Positions 1 through 8,558 of a DNA stretch of 32,855 bases are shown in pieces. Both the position numbers and the translations under genes were made by a program. Each line of letters begins with the position of its first letter. Within the stretch, counting starts at the first letter, position 1. The stretch is from Candidatus Solibacter usitatus. GTDB taxonomy: Bacteria > Acidobacteriota > Terriglobia > Bryobacterales > Bryobacteraceae. A model generated the notes under the pieces. That model was given only the letters and a program-made list of their open reading frames with translations. It was not told the origin of the DNA and ran no database searches. The stretch spans positions 1 through 32,855 of the forward strand of contig JACRBC010000011.1 in NCBI GenBank assembly GCA_016213245.1, given 5' to 3'.

Positions 1-1152
1 CTGGCGGCCGAGTTCGGCCGTCATCCAGCCGGCCGTGTTGGCGACGTAGGGGAGCGGCATCGCCAGCATCAGAACCCACAGCATGGGTCTGAAGCGGAAG
101 AGCCGGCCGCGCGGGAGGAGGGCGGCGGCGAGCACGGTCACTAGCACGAAGAGGGTCCCCAGGCCCACCATGATGTGGAAGCTGTAGTAGAGCAGGGGGA
201 TGTTGTCGGGCCAGTCTCGAGGGGGAAACGCGTCCAGGCCGCGGACCTCGGCGTCCCACCGCTTGTGGACGATGAAGCTGAGGGCGCCGGGGACGAAGAA
301 GGGGTTGTCGAGCTTGCGCTTTTCCACGTCGGGCTGCCCGAGGATGGCGATGGGCGCGCTGGTGGCGGTGTCGAAGTGGCCTTCCATGGCCGACAACGTG
401 GCGGGCTGATGGCGGGCGACCAGCATGCCCTGCCGGTCGCCGGTGGGGAACGGCGCAAGCAAAGCCGCAAACAGGCCGGCTGTCACCCCGACGCGGAGAA
501 ACGTCTCCCCGTAGCCGCGGTGCTTGTCCAGGAGCAGATAGAACGCGCCCACTCCGGCCACGATGAAGGCGCCGGTGATCACTCCGCCCATCATCGTGTG
601 CCAGAACTGCCAGAACGCCCAATCGTTGAAGAGCAGAGCAGACCAGTCATTGAGGACGATTTCGCCGCCGGGGCCGCGCTCATAGCCGGCGGGGCGCTGC
701 ATCCATGCATTGGTCGCCACGATGAGATAGCCGGAGAGCCAACTGCCCACCCACACGGCGAGGGAGGAGAACCAGTGTCCAACTCGGCCCAGCATCTTCT
801 CCCCGAAAATCAGAAGGCCCAGAAAGCTGCTTTCCAGGAAAAACGAATAGAGGCCCTCCATCGCCAGCGTGTGGCCGATCACCCCACCGGCAGCCTTGGA
901 GAACCTCGACCAGTTCGTGCCGAACTGGAACTCCATCGGGATGCCGGTCACCACGCCGAGAGCGAAGTTCACGGCGAAGATCCTGGCCCAGAAGCGGGCG
1001 CAGTCGTTGTAGTGCTCGTCGCCGGTCCGGAGCGCCAGCGTCTTCAGCAGGAAGATCAGCAGGGCCAGTCCAAGCGTCAGTTGGACGAAGAGGTAATGGA
1101 AGGTGATCGTGAAGGCGAAATGAAAACGGTGGAGGGCAAGTGCGGAGTCCAT
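1..1152 (-). CDS. cydA: Cytochrome bd ubiquinol oxidase subunit I (3' end outside window)
   Basis: Catalytic subunit of the cytochrome bd quinol oxidase, an inner-membrane terminal oxidase that reduces O2 with quinol electrons and tolerates low O2 and inhibitors. 384 codons are visible, starting MDSALALHRFHF; the early His of the ALHRFHF stretch fits the family's N-terminal heme b ligand. MEGLYSFFLESSFLGL near residue 100 is the conserved acidic helix, and the reading ends at AELGRQ, exactly in the family's GRQPW motif, so only the C-terminal part is missing. The Q-loop is short, as in CydA types without the E. coli-like insertion. ATG at 1152 was chosen because similarity begins there; it has no strong Shine-Dalgarno. 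It lies 146 bp downstream of the efflux operon on the same strand. cydB would be expected beyond the left edge. Confidence 0.93.
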   Translation of the reverse strand, partial: MDSALALHRFHFAFTITFHYLFVQLTLGLALLIFLLKTLALRTGDEHYNDCARFWARIFAVNFALGVVTGIPMEFQFGTNWSRFSKAAGGVIGHTLAMEGLYSFFLESSFLGLLIFGEKMLGRVGHWFSSLAVWVGSWLSGYLIVATNAWMQRPAGYERGPGGEIVLNDWSALLFNDWAFWQFWHTMMGGVITGAFIVAGVGAFYLLLDKHRGYGETFLRVGVTAGLFAALLAPFPTGDRQGMLVARHQPATLSAMEGHFDTATSAPIAILGQPDVEKRKLDNPFFVPGALSFIVHKRWDAEVRGLDAFPPRDWPDNIPLLYYSFHIMVGLGTLFVLVTVLAAALLPRGRLFRFRPMLWVLMLAMPLPYVANTAGWMTAELGRQ

Positions 1153-1298
1153 ACATCAGAGTCCACACCCCAGGTTATCGCAATTCAACCTCCGTGCGAG
1201 GCGTCGCGCCTGGATGAGGATTCGCCCGCGCCGCGCCTGGCATCCCAGCAGCGGTCGCGCTGGGAAGCGGCCCTGGAAGGCGACGGCGCGGGGCCGTG

Positions 1299-1487
1299 TC
1301 AGCCCTTCACGCCCACTTTGCGCAGGACCGCCATCATCGGGCACCAGTTGGTGAATGCGCTCTGGAACAGGTTCAGCCCCACGAAGGCCGTGAAGTAGAA
1401 CCAGCGCGGATCGTGCAGGATCCCCAGCGCCACGCTGAGCATGATGAAGAACCCGGCAATCAGTCTCAACCATCGATCTACTGTCAT
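1299..1487 (-). CDS. DUF2892 (YgaP-type) small inner-membrane protein
   Basis: A 62-residue protein with two hydrophobic helices (about 8-22 and 29-45), an Asn-Trp-Cys-Pro element after the second helix, and the C-terminus VLRKVGVKG. This is the pattern of the DUF2892 membrane domain, which also forms the membrane part of YgaP rhodaneses; its function is not established. Its ATG overlaps the TGA of the RND pump gene (ATGA), and an AGGGGAAG Shine-Dalgarno lies just upstream inside the pump gene, so it is translationally coupled to the pump. Its conserved place behind the pump suggests a role linked to the efflux system, but that is inference. Confidence 0.85.
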   Translation of the reverse strand: MTVDRWLRLIAGFFIMLSVALGILHDPRWFYFTAFVGLNLFQSAFTNWCPMMAVLRKVGVKG

Positions 1488-4400
1488 CGTTGCTTCCCCT
1501 TGTTGGCTATGTAGTACACGATCGGCACCGTCATGCGGGACAACGCCAGCGAGGCGATCTCCCCGGCCATCAGTGCGATGGCAAGCCCCTGGAAGATCGG
1601 GTCGAATAAGATTACCATGCTCGCCACCACCACCGCCGCCGCGGTCAGCATCATCGGGCGGAAGCGGACCGCGCCGGCGTCGATGACGGCCAGGTCCAAC
1701 GGCATGCCCTCTTTCAATCGCAACTCCACGAAATCAACGAGGATGATGCTGTTGCGCACCACGATTCCGGCGCCGGCGATGAAGCCGATCATCGATGTAG
1801 CCGTGAAGAAGGCGTTCAGCATTCCATGGGCCGGCAGGATTCCCACCAGCGAAAACGGAATCGCCGCCATGATGATCAGCGGTGTCAGGAAGCTCTGGAA
1901 CCAGCCGACCACCAGCACGTAGATCAACACCAGCACGGCGGCGAAGGCGATGCCGAGGTCGCGGAACACCTCGTAGGTGATGTGCCACTCGCCGTCCCAC
2001 TTCATCGAGTACTTCGAGTCCTCGAATGGCTGGCTGGCGGTGTGCTGTTCGATTTCATAGCCGCCGTCGACGGGCAGTTTGGCGATCTCCGGGCCCAGCT
2101 TCAGAATCGCGTAAACGGGACTCTCCATCACGCCCGCCACGTCGGCGGTCACGTAGGTTACCGGCATCAGGTTCTTGTGGTAGATGCTCTTCTCCACCGT
2201 GGTGTTCTCCACCCGGACCAGCTCCGATAGCGCCACCAGGTTGCCGGTCCGCCCGGCTACCTTCAATCCCTTCAGCCGTTCGAAATCGCTGCGCGTGGCC
2301 CGGTCCAGGCGCAGCGTGATCGGGACATCTTCCCTGGCCGATTCGTCGTGGAGCAGCCCGGCGCCCATGCCGGCGGAGGCCAGCGTCAGCGCCCTGGCCA
2401 CGTCATCGGTCGAAACGCCGTTCAACGCCGCCTTCTCACGATCGACGCGCCACATCTGCTTCGGCTGGGCGTCCTCCACATACCAGTCGGCGTCGACCAC
2501 GCCTTCGGTCCGGTCGAAGACCGAGAGGATCTGCCCGGCGAGCCGGTCGCGCCCCTCCGCCGAAGGGCCGTAGACTTCGGCCACCAGCGTCTGTAGCACC
2601 GGCGGGCCGGGCGGCACCTCGGCCACCTTGATTCGCGCGCCGCACGACTTGGCGATCGGCGCCAGGATTTCCCGGACCTGCTTGGCGATGTCGTGGCTTT
2701 TCAAATCGCGCTCGCCCTTACCCAGCAGGTTCACCTGAATATCAGCCATGTGCGAGCCGCGCCGCAGAAAGTAATGGCGCACCAAACCGTTGAAGTTGTA
2801 GGGCGACGACGTGCCGGCGTAGGTTTGGACGTTCACCACTTCGGGCTGCTTGAAGGTGGCTTCGGCAAGCTGCCGCGTCACCCGGGCGGTCTCCTCCAGC
2901 GTCGTTCCCTCGGGCATGTCGACAATCACCTGGAACTCGCTCTTGTTGTCGAAGGGCAGCATCTTCACCTTGACGAACTCCACGTAGACCAGCGCCATGG
3001 AGCCCATCAGTAGTCCCGTCACCATCAACAGAAAGCCGTAACGGAACAGCGGCACGTGCAGCAGCTTGTCCATCACCGTTCGATACGCCATCGTCATCCG
3101 GTCCTCGCCGTGCTCGTGGCCGTGGCCCGTGTCCTGCTTGAGTATGCGGACCGCCGCCCACGGCGTCACCAGGAACGCGACAATCAGCGAAAACACCATC
3201 GCCGCGGTCGAGCCGATCGGGATCGGCCGCATGTAGGGTCCCATCAGGCCGCCCACGAAGGCCATCGGCAGGATCGCCGCGATCACCGTCAGCGTCGCCA
3301 GAATGGTCGGGTTGCCGACCTCGTCCACCGCCTCCACCGCCACGTCGGCCAGCGGCCTGCCGGCGTTCTGAGGAAGTCGCGTGTGCCTGACGATGTTCTC
3401 CACCACCACAATGGCGTCGTCCACAAGTATGCCGATGGAGAAGATCAGCGCAAACAGCGTGATCCTGTTCAGCGTGTAGCCGTATAGGTAAAATACGGTG
3501 AGCGTCAACGCCAATGTCACCGGGATCGCCGTGAACACGATCAGCGACTCGCGGAAGCCCAGTACCAGCGCGATCAGCAGGCTCACCGAGACCACCGCGA
3601 TGCCCATGTGAAACAGCAGCTCGTTTGACTTCTCCGCCGCCGTTTCGCCGTAGTGGCGCGTGATCGACACCTCGATGTCGCTCGGGATGAGCGCTCCCTT
3701 CAGTCCCTCCACCTTCTCCAGCGCCCTGTCCGCAACCGTAATCGCATTGGTGCCCTTGCGCTTGGCCACCGAAATGGTCACCGCCGGCTCAAACCGGCCC
3801 CGCTCGGCGTACTGCACGTATTGCACGGGCTCCTCGCCCGTGTCCTCAACCTGCGCCACGTCGCGCAGATAAACGGGACGTCCGCCCGAGACCGCCACGA
3901 CCAGGTTGCCGGCGTCGGCGGCGCTCTTGATCCAGCCGCCCGCCTCGAGCACCGTTTCCCGGTTCTTCGCGCTGGCTTTGCCCGCGGGCAGAACCTGGTT
4001 CGACATGCCCAGCGCGCCGGCCACCTGTAGCGGGCCCAGGTTGTAGCCGCCCAGCCGCGCGGCGTCCAGCGTCACTTTCAATTCGCGCCGCTGGCCCCCC
4101 AGCAGCGTCACCTCGCTGACGTCGGGCACCTGCTTGATCGCGTCGTGCACCTGCGCGGCGACGCGGCGCAGCTCGAAGTCGCTGTAGCGCGCGGAGTGCA
4201 GCGTCAGCGCCAGAATCGGAACGTCGTCGATGGAACGAGGCTTCACCAGCGGCGGGGTCACGCCGGGAGGGATCTTATCGAAGTTGGCGTGCATTTTCTG
4301 GTTCAGCTTGACGATGCTCTTTTCCTCGTCTTCGCCTACCTTGAAGCGCACAATGGCGATCGCCGCTCCAGGGGATGACGTCGAGTAGACGTACTCCACG

Positions 4401-4654
4401 CCCGGGATTTCCCACAGGAACTTCTCCATCGGTGTGGTGGCGCGCTGTTCCACCTCGCGGGCGCTGGCGCCGGGCATGGCCACCATCACGTCGATCATCG
4501 GGACGATAATCTGCGGCTCCTCTTCGCGCGGCAGCATGAACACGGAAAACGCCCCAACCAGCAGCGAACCCAGAATCACCAGTGGCGTGAGCTTGGAGTG
4601 GATCCAGGCGTGCGCCATGCGCCCGGCCAGGCCATACTTGGGCTGCTCCTTCAC
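1484..4654 (-). CDS. RND-family efflux transporter permease (AcrB/HAE1-like)
   Basis: Inner-membrane pump of a tripartite efflux system, driven by proton influx. At 1056 residues it has the normal RND length. It starts with a short cytosolic tail, a first membrane helix at about 24-42, a large periplasmic loop, then the clustered helices. The fourth-helix motif [14 protein letters not shown] near residue 410 carries the paired aspartates of the proton relay. The second half repeats the fold, with a second periplasmic loop followed by helices from about residue 900. The ATG overlaps the adaptor stop by four bases (ATGA). The substrate cannot be read from sequence; no His/Met-rich metal-site pattern typical of CusA was seen, only a short HGHEHGED stretch in the central cytoplasmic region. 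Confidence 0.95.
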   Translation of the reverse strand: MKEQPKYGLAGRMAHAWIHSKLTPLVILGSLLVGAFSVFMLPREEEPQIIVPMIDVMVAMPGASAREVEQRATTPMEKFLWEIPGVEYVYSTSSPGAAIAIVRFKVGEDEEKSIVKLNQKMHANFDKIPPGVTPPLVKPRSIDDVPILALTLHSARYSDFELRRVAAQVHDAIKQVPDVSEVTLLGGQRRELKVTLDAARLGGYNLGPLQVAGALGMSNQVLPAGKASAKNRETVLEAGGWIKSAADAGNLVVAVSGGRPVYLRDVAQVEDTGEEPVQYVQYAERGRFEPAVTISVAKRKGTNAITVADRALEKVEGLKGALIPSDIEVSITRHYGETAAEKSNELLFHMGIAVVSVSLLIALVLGFRESLIVFTAIPVTLALTLTVFYLYGYTLNRITLFALIFSIGILVDDAIVVVENIVRHTRLPQNAGRPLADVAVEAVDEVGNPTILATLTVIAAILPMAFVGGLMGPYMRPIPIGSTAAMVFSLIVAFLVTPWAAVRILKQDTGHGHEHGEDRMTMAYRTVMDKLLHVPLFRYGFLLMVTGLLMGSMALVYVEFVKVKMLPFDNKSEFQVIVDMPEGTTLEETARVTRQLAEATFKQPEVVNVQTYAGTSSPYNFNGLVRHYFLRRGSHMADIQVNLLGKGERDLKSHDIAKQVREILAPIAKSCGARIKVAEVPPGPPVLQTLVAEVYGPSAEGRDRLAGQILSVFDRTEGVVDADWYVEDAQPKQMWRVDREKAALNGVSTDDVARALTLASAGMGAGLLHDESAREDVPITLRLDRATRSDFERLKGLKVAGRTGNLVALSELVRVENTTVEKSIYHKNLMPVTYVTADVAGVMESPVYAILKLGPEIAKLPVDGGYEIEQHTASQPFEDSKYSMKWDGEWHITYEVFRDLGIAFAAVLVLIYVLVVGWFQSFLTPLIIMAAIPFSLVGILPAHGMLNAFFTATSMIGFIAGAGIVVRNSIILVDFVELRLKEGMPLDLAVIDAGAVRFRPMMLTAAAVVVASMVILFDPIFQGLAIALMAGEIASLALSRMTVPIVYYIANKGKQR

Positions 4655-5826
4655 TGCCGCACCTCGACCTTCCCGCCGTCCAGCAGGCCCGCCGGCACCG
4701 GCGCCACCACCATTTCGCCCGCGCTCAATCCGCTCAGTATCGCCATCCTTCCCTCATTCGCCGCGCCCGTTGTCACCAGGCGGCCCCTCGCTATCCCGCC
4801 CTGAACCACGAAGACCTTCCGCACCTGGCCCATCTCCACCAGCGCCGCCTGGGGCACTGTCAGCGCCTGGCTGTGCCCGGCGGCGAAGCGCGCGCGGCCA
4901 AACATGCCGCTACGCAACGTGCCGCCCGCCAGTCCGATCTTGACGACGAACGTGCGGGAACCCGCGTCCAGCGCCGGCACAATCTCCTCCACGCGCGCAT
5001 CCACGCTCTTGCCCAGCGCTTCCACGTCCACCCGCACCGCCATCCCCGGCCTGATGCTGGCGAGCCGGCTCTCTTCCACGGCCGCCTCCAGTCTGTAGCT
5101 GCCGGCCTGCTCCACCACCACAATCGGCATGCCAGGCGAGGCCAGCATTCCCGGCTCTGCTTTGCGCTCGATCACCATGCCGGCAAACGGCGCGGTCACC
5201 TGCGTGTAGCCCTTCGTCACTTCGGCCTGCGCCACCGACTCATCAGCCTGGCGGATCTTCTGGTCCAGTTGCGACCGCCTGGCACGCGCCATTTCGAAAT
5301 TGGCCTGGGCCATCCTCTGGCGCGCCGTGGCTTCGTCCATCTCCTGCGGCGTGATCGATTTCTGGTCGAAGAGCGGCTGCATCCGCTTGTGCGTCGAGTT
5401 GGCCAGCTCCAATTGAGCCTTGGCCGCGGCGATGGCGTTGTTCACCTCGGGCACCGCGCTCCGCGCCTCGGCCCGCGCCGCTTCGGCCTGCCGCACCGCC
5501 GACTCCACCTCTTTCGCCTCCAACACCGCTACCACCTGTCCGGCCTTCACAGAGTCCCCTGCCTGCGCCCGGATCTCCCGGATGTAGCCCATCACGCGCG
5601 CCGAAAGAACCGATGTCGTTCTGGCCCGCACCGTGCCCGTGGCCTCGTACTCCTCCGCAATGCGCTCCTCCACGGCTTTGGCCAGTTGCACCTGCACAGC
5701 CCCCGCTTCACCGGCCTTGCTCGAATGGGCGGCCTTTTCACGCCCGCCGCAGGCGGCCGTCATGACAGCCATCGCGGCCGCTGCCGCGCTCACGGACCAC
5801 TTATTGCAAAACATCGGAATCTCCAT
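4651..5826 (-). CDS. RND efflux periplasmic adaptor (membrane fusion protein)
   Basis: Periplasmic adaptor of 391 residues that joins the RND pump to the TolC-like channel. The N-terminus has a hydrophobic Ala/Met-rich segment ending TAAC at residues 23-26, a weak lipobox, so it is probably a lipoprotein anchored at Cys26. A lipoyl-like half ([17 protein letters not shown], then [18 protein letters not shown]), a long alpha-helical hairpin rich in Ala, Glu and Gln (about 110-200), the second lipoyl half ([17 protein letters not shown]) and beta-barrel/membrane-proximal domains follow in the usual order. The start overlaps the end of the TolC gene by 26 bp; an alternative ATG at 5814 would reduce this to 14 bp. 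The stop overlaps the pump start. Confidence 0.93.
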   Translation of the reverse strand: MEIPMFCNKWSVSAAAAAMAVMTAACGGREKAAHSSKAGEAGAVQVQLAKAVEERIAEEYEATGTVRARTTSVLSARVMGYIREIRAQAGDSVKAGQVVAVLEAKEVESAVRQAEAARAEARSAVPEVNNAIAAAKAQLELANSTHKRMQPLFDQKSITPQEMDEATARQRMAQANFEMARARRSQLDQKIRQADESVAQAEVTKGYTQVTAPFAGMVIERKAEPGMLASPGMPIVVVEQAGSYRLEAAVEESRLASIRPGMAVRVDVEALGKSVDARVEEIVPALDAGSRTFVVKIGLAGGTLRSGMFGRARFAAGHSQALTVPQAALVEMGQVRKVFVVQGGIARGRLVTTGAANEGRMAILSGLSAGEMVVAPVPAGLLDGGKVEVRQ

Positions 5827-7132
5827 TCAATATTCCCGCCGCTCTCTCCACTTCCAGCGCCGCCAGCCGTTGATCGTGAATCGCCGCCAGGCGGCGCGTC
5901 CGGGCGTCGAGCAGCGCCGTCTGCGCCCGCAACAGGTCGGTGACGGTGGCCAAACCGTTGGAATAGCGGTTTCTCAGAATCCGCAGGCTCTCGTCCGCCT
6001 GCGCCACGGTGGCCTCCGTCACGGCGATGCGCTCGGTGGCGGCGTCGAAATACGACTTCGCCTTGCGCACTTCCAAGTTCACCGCGCTCGCAAACTGCTT
6101 TTCAGAAGCTTGCGCCGCCGACGCCATCGCCCGCGCCTCTGCCACGCTCTCCCGTGTCCGGTAGCCGTCAAACAGGTTCCACTTCAGCCCGGCCACCAGC
6201 ATCCAGTTCGCTCCGCCCTTGCGGGCAAACTCCCGCCGGTCGGCCTCGAATGTGCCCTTCATGAAAATCTGCGGCAGATAGGCCGACTTCGCCGCTGCCG
6301 CCTGCGCCTCGGCCGCTTGCCGTGCTAGCCGGAGCTGCTCCAGTTCGGGCCGCGCCCGGCCGGCCTCGCCCTGCGCGCCCGCCGCCGGCGCCAGCGCCGT
6401 GGTCAGCTTGTGCTCAACGTCCAGCGGCAAGCCCAGCGCTTCGTTGAACGCTGCCCGCGCGATCCTCGCGTCCGCTTCCCGCCGGATCACCTGCTCCCTC
6501 ATCGCCGCAACGTGCACCTTCACCGACAGGACGTCGGCCTCGGTCGCCATGCCCGCGTCGCGCACGGTCTCGGCCCGCTTTTGGTCCGCTTCGGCCGTCT
6601 TCAGCGCCTCGCGCGCCACCTCCAGCGCCTGGCCCGACAGCGTCACGCCGTGATAGGCGCGCGCCACCCCGGCGATCAGCACCAGCTCCAGCGCCTTCCT
6701 CTCCTGCTCCGTCATTTGCCGGCCGAGTTCGGCCGCCTTCACGTTGTTCTTCATTCCGCCGAAATCATAGATTAGTTGCTCGGCCGATACCACCGATTGG
6801 AAATTGTTCAGGACGTCGGGGCTGTTCAGCTTGTCCAGGGCGAAGTTCCCGGCCGTAAACTGCCTCTGCGTCAGCAGCGAACCGAAGACGTAGACAGGGT
6901 TGTTGCCGCTCTGGAACGTCTCCATGTACTGCACGCGCGGCAGGTACCCGCTCCTGGCCTGCCCGACGCGGCTCCCCGCCGCCTGTATCCTGGCCGCGGC
7001 CACCTCCATGGACGGATGAGCGCGCAACGCCTGCTTCACCGCGTCCTTCAGAGATAGCGGGTCCTGCGCGCTGGCGGTCGCCCCCGCCAGGCACAAACTG
7101 ACCATCTGAATTAGTCTTGGCACGTTCCACAT
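5801..7132 (-). CDS. TolC-family outer membrane efflux protein
   Basis: Outer-membrane channel of the efflux system, about 443 residues from the chosen start. A signal peptide is evident (MWNVPRLIQMVSLCLAGATASA, cleavage before QDPLSL). Two repeats of the outer-membrane-efflux-protein fold follow: LSLKDAVKQALRAHP with long helices rich in Ala, Glu and Arg, and a second half containing NLFDGYRTRESVAEARA, with the family's RYSNGLATVTDLLRAQTAL near the end. An upstream in-frame ATG at 7216 would add 28 residues before the signal peptide and run past the divergent OsmC start, so ATG 7132 is preferred. It is the first gene of the operon with the adaptor, pump and DUF2892 gene; a palindrome 20 bp upstream may be its operator. 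Confidence 0.92.
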   Translation of the reverse strand: MWNVPRLIQMVSLCLAGATASAQDPLSLKDAVKQALRAHPSMEVAAARIQAAGSRVGQARSGYLPRVQYMETFQSGNNPVYVFGSLLTQRQFTAGNFALDKLNSPDVLNNFQSVVSAEQLIYDFGGMKNNVKAAELGRQMTEQERKALELVLIAGVARAYHGVTLSGQALEVAREALKTAEADQKRAETVRDAGMATEADVLSVKVHVAAMREQVIRREADARIARAAFNEALGLPLDVEHKLTTALAPAAGAQGEAGRARPELEQLRLARQAAEAQAAAAKSAYLPQIFMKGTFEADRREFARKGGANWMLVAGLKWNLFDGYRTRESVAEARAMASAAQASEKQFASAVNLEVRKAKSYFDAATERIAVTEATVAQADESLRILRNRYSNGLATVTDLLRAQTALLDARTRRLAAIHDQRLAALEVERAAGILNGDSDVLQ

Positions 7133-7151
7133 GATGCGGCCCATGGCCCGG

Positions 7152-7165
7152 GGTGACAAGTCACC
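7152..7165. promoter_or_regulatory. Perfect palindrome between divergent efflux and OsmC genes
   Basis: GGTGACAAGTCACC is an inverted repeat with 6-bp arms and a 2-bp spacer. It lies in the 73-bp gap between the TolC start (7132, minus) and the OsmC start (7206, plus). The TGAC-NN-GTCA core is the kind of site bound by TetR-type or similar dimeric repressors. No regulator gene lies beside it, and no clear -35/-10 pair was seen, so the operator role is inference. Confidence 0.5.
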
Positions 7166-7205
7166 TTTGGCCGGCAACCGCATCACACATGGCGGAAGAA
7201 TCGTT

Positions 7206-7628
7206 ATGGAAGTCAAAGTCAGCTACCTCGGAGATGTGCAGTTTGAAGCCGAAGCCCGCGGGCACAAGATTATCTGCGACCAACCGCTGGACGGGGGTGG
7301 CGCCGACGAAGGGATGACGCCCCCTGAGCTCCTCCTGGCCTCGCTGGCAACCTGCGCCGGCTTCTACGCGGTTCAATACCTGCGTGCAAGAACCTTACCA
7401 AGCGCCGGGTTACAGGTCAAGGTGGTGTCGGAAAAGGTCCTCCACCCCGCCCGGCTGGACAACTTCGTCATTACAATCGAGGCGCCCGGTGTCACCTCGG
7501 AGAAGGACGTGGAAGGCATACGGCGGTCGGCCGAAAGATGCCTGGTCAAGAATACAATGCTCATCCCGCCGTCCATCTCCATCACCGTCGAAGCGCCGGC
7601 CGCCGCGGTTCTGGAGCAGGTAACATGA
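7206..7628 (+). CDS. OsmC/Ohr-family peroxide-reducing protein
   Basis: A 140-residue cytoplasmic protein of the OsmC/Ohr family, thiol peroxidases that reduce organic hydroperoxides. The two redox cysteines are visible as Cys50 in ELLLASLATCAGF and Cys112 in AERCLVKNTM, with the usual MTPPELLLASLA helix. ATG 7206 is chosen because it has GGAAG seven bases upstream and the fold starts there (MEVKVSYLGD); an upstream ATG at 7131 would add an unconserved 25 residues that overlap the divergent TolC start. It is followed after only four bases by the ECF sigma factor, so it is likely the first gene of that operon. Whether it is OsmC, Ohr or the YhfA-like subgroup is not resolved. Confidence 0.9.
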   Translation: MEVKVSYLGDVQFEAEARGHKIICDQPLDGGGADEGMTPPELLLASLATCAGFYAVQYLRARTLPSAGLQVKVVSEKVLHPARLDNFVITIEAPGVTSEKDVEGIRRSAERCLVKNTMLIPPSISITVEAPAAAVLEQVT

Positions 7629-7632
7629 TCTT

Positions 7633-8256
7633 GTGCAGCCGCCCTCATCGACCGCGCCCGAGGTGGAATGGGCCCGGCGCCTCCTGGCCGGAGACGCCTC
7701 CGCCTTCACCCCGTTTGTCGAGTCGTTTCAACACCGCATCTTCCAGTACACCTGGCTGATGTGCGGCCAGCGGGAAGACGCCGAGGAGGTCTCTCAGGAT
7801 ACGCTCCTCAAGATCTTTGAAAGCTTTGACCAGTTGCAGGACCCCGAAAAGGTAAAGGCGTGGGTTTTTCGCATCGCCAAGAACTACTGCCTGATGAAGC
7901 GCCGCAAGAGCGTCTTCGCCCCGGAGCGGGAACTGTCGCTGGATGAGTTGCTCCCTGGAGCGGAAGGCGAAAGCACGCGGACCATTCAGGTTCCCGATTC
8001 CGGGGAGCTCCCCGATGAGCAGGTGCTGCGGTCGGAACTCAGCGGCGAGCTGGAGCAGGCGCTCCGGGAACTGCCCGAGATCTACCGCTCCGTCGTTCTG
8101 CTCCGGGACGTGGAAGGACTTTCCACCGCTGAGACCGCCGGGGTGCTCGACCTCAGCGAAGATGCGGTGAAGCAACGCTTGCATCGCGGCCGTCTTGCGC
8201 TTCGCAAGCGCCTGGCGGCTTATCTTGGTTCCGCCGGAAAGGAGTTGACGCCGTGA
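7633..8256 (+). CDS. ECF-type RNA polymerase sigma factor
   Basis: Sigma-70 family factor of the extracytoplasmic-function group, 207 residues from a GTG start. Region sigma-2 spans about 20-95 (ESFQHRIFQYTWLMCGQREDAEEVSQDTLLKIFE, then the DNA-melting AWVFRIAKNYCLMKRRK). A linker rich in acidic residues follows, and region sigma-4 lies at about 137-197, with the HTH around GLSTAETAGVLDLSEDAVKQRLHRGR. Only four bases separate it from the OsmC-like gene and its stop overlaps the start of a zinc-finger anti-sigma factor, so the three genes are probably one transcript. The pairing with a peroxidase and a zinc anti-sigma suggests a redox trigger, which is inference. Confidence 0.95.
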   Translation: MQPPSSTAPEVEWARRLLAGDASAFTPFVESFQHRIFQYTWLMCGQREDAEEVSQDTLLKIFESFDQLQDPEKVKAWVFRIAKNYCLMKRRKSVFAPERELSLDELLPGAEGESTRTIQVPDSGELPDEQVLRSELSGELEQALRELPEIYRSVVLLRDVEGLSTAETAGVLDLSEDAVKQRLHRGRLALRKRLAAYLGSAGKELTP

Positions 8257-8528
8257 CACACTCGCACAGCCATCGCGATCCGGCCTGCCTGGAAGTCTTT
8301 GCCCGCCTCTCCGAGTACATCGATGGCGAATTGCCCGGCGCCGACTGCGCCGGCATCGAGTCCCATGTCGCCGATTGCCCCCCCTGCGTCGAGTTCATCC
8401 GCAGCCTGAAGCGCTGCGTCGAGGTCTCCAAGGGGTTTCACAGTGCGGAAGACTGCCCGCCGGTTCCACCCGAGATGGAGCAAAAACTCAGGGCCGCCTG
8501 GCAGGCCGCCCTCACGCGGAAGAGATAG
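8253..8528 (+). CDS. Zinc-finger anti-sigma factor (ZAS type)
   Basis: A 91-residue cytoplasmic protein with the anti-sigma zinc motif H-x3-C-x2-C at His38, Cys42 and Cys45 (HVADCPPC), preceded by LSEYIDGELPGADCAGIESH, typical of mycothiol/redox anti-sigma (zf-HC2) domains. It would bind the upstream ECF factor and release it on oxidation or another signal. There is no membrane segment, so it acts in the cytoplasm. Its GTG start overlaps the sigma stop (GTGA), with AAGGAG eight bases upstream inside the sigma gene, indicating coupled translation. Extra Cys residues (12, 32, 55, 67) might contribute to redox sensing. Confidence 0.9.
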   Translation: MTHSHSHRDPACLEVFARLSEYIDGELPGADCAGIESHVADCPPCVEFIRSLKRCVEVSKGFHSAEDCPPVPPEMEQKLRAAWQAALTRKR

Positions 8529-8536
8529 GCAGCAGC

Positions 8537-8550
8537 AGAGCCGCGAGCGG
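8537..8550. repeat. Dispersed repeat copy 1 (AGAGCCGCGAGCGG)
   Basis: A 14-base sequence in the 30-bp gap between the anti-sigma stop and the convergent sialidase-like gene. An identical copy lies at 23767-23780, in another gap directly behind a stop codon. The similar placement suggests an intergenic repeat family, though two copies in one window is thin evidence. Confidence 0.45.
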
Positions 8551-8558
8551 ATCCCCCC

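Noticed and set aside
175..1398. 407-codon open frame on the plus strand
   Set aside because: It is antisense to cydA and part of DUF2892; the minus-strand reading has clear cytochrome bd motifs.
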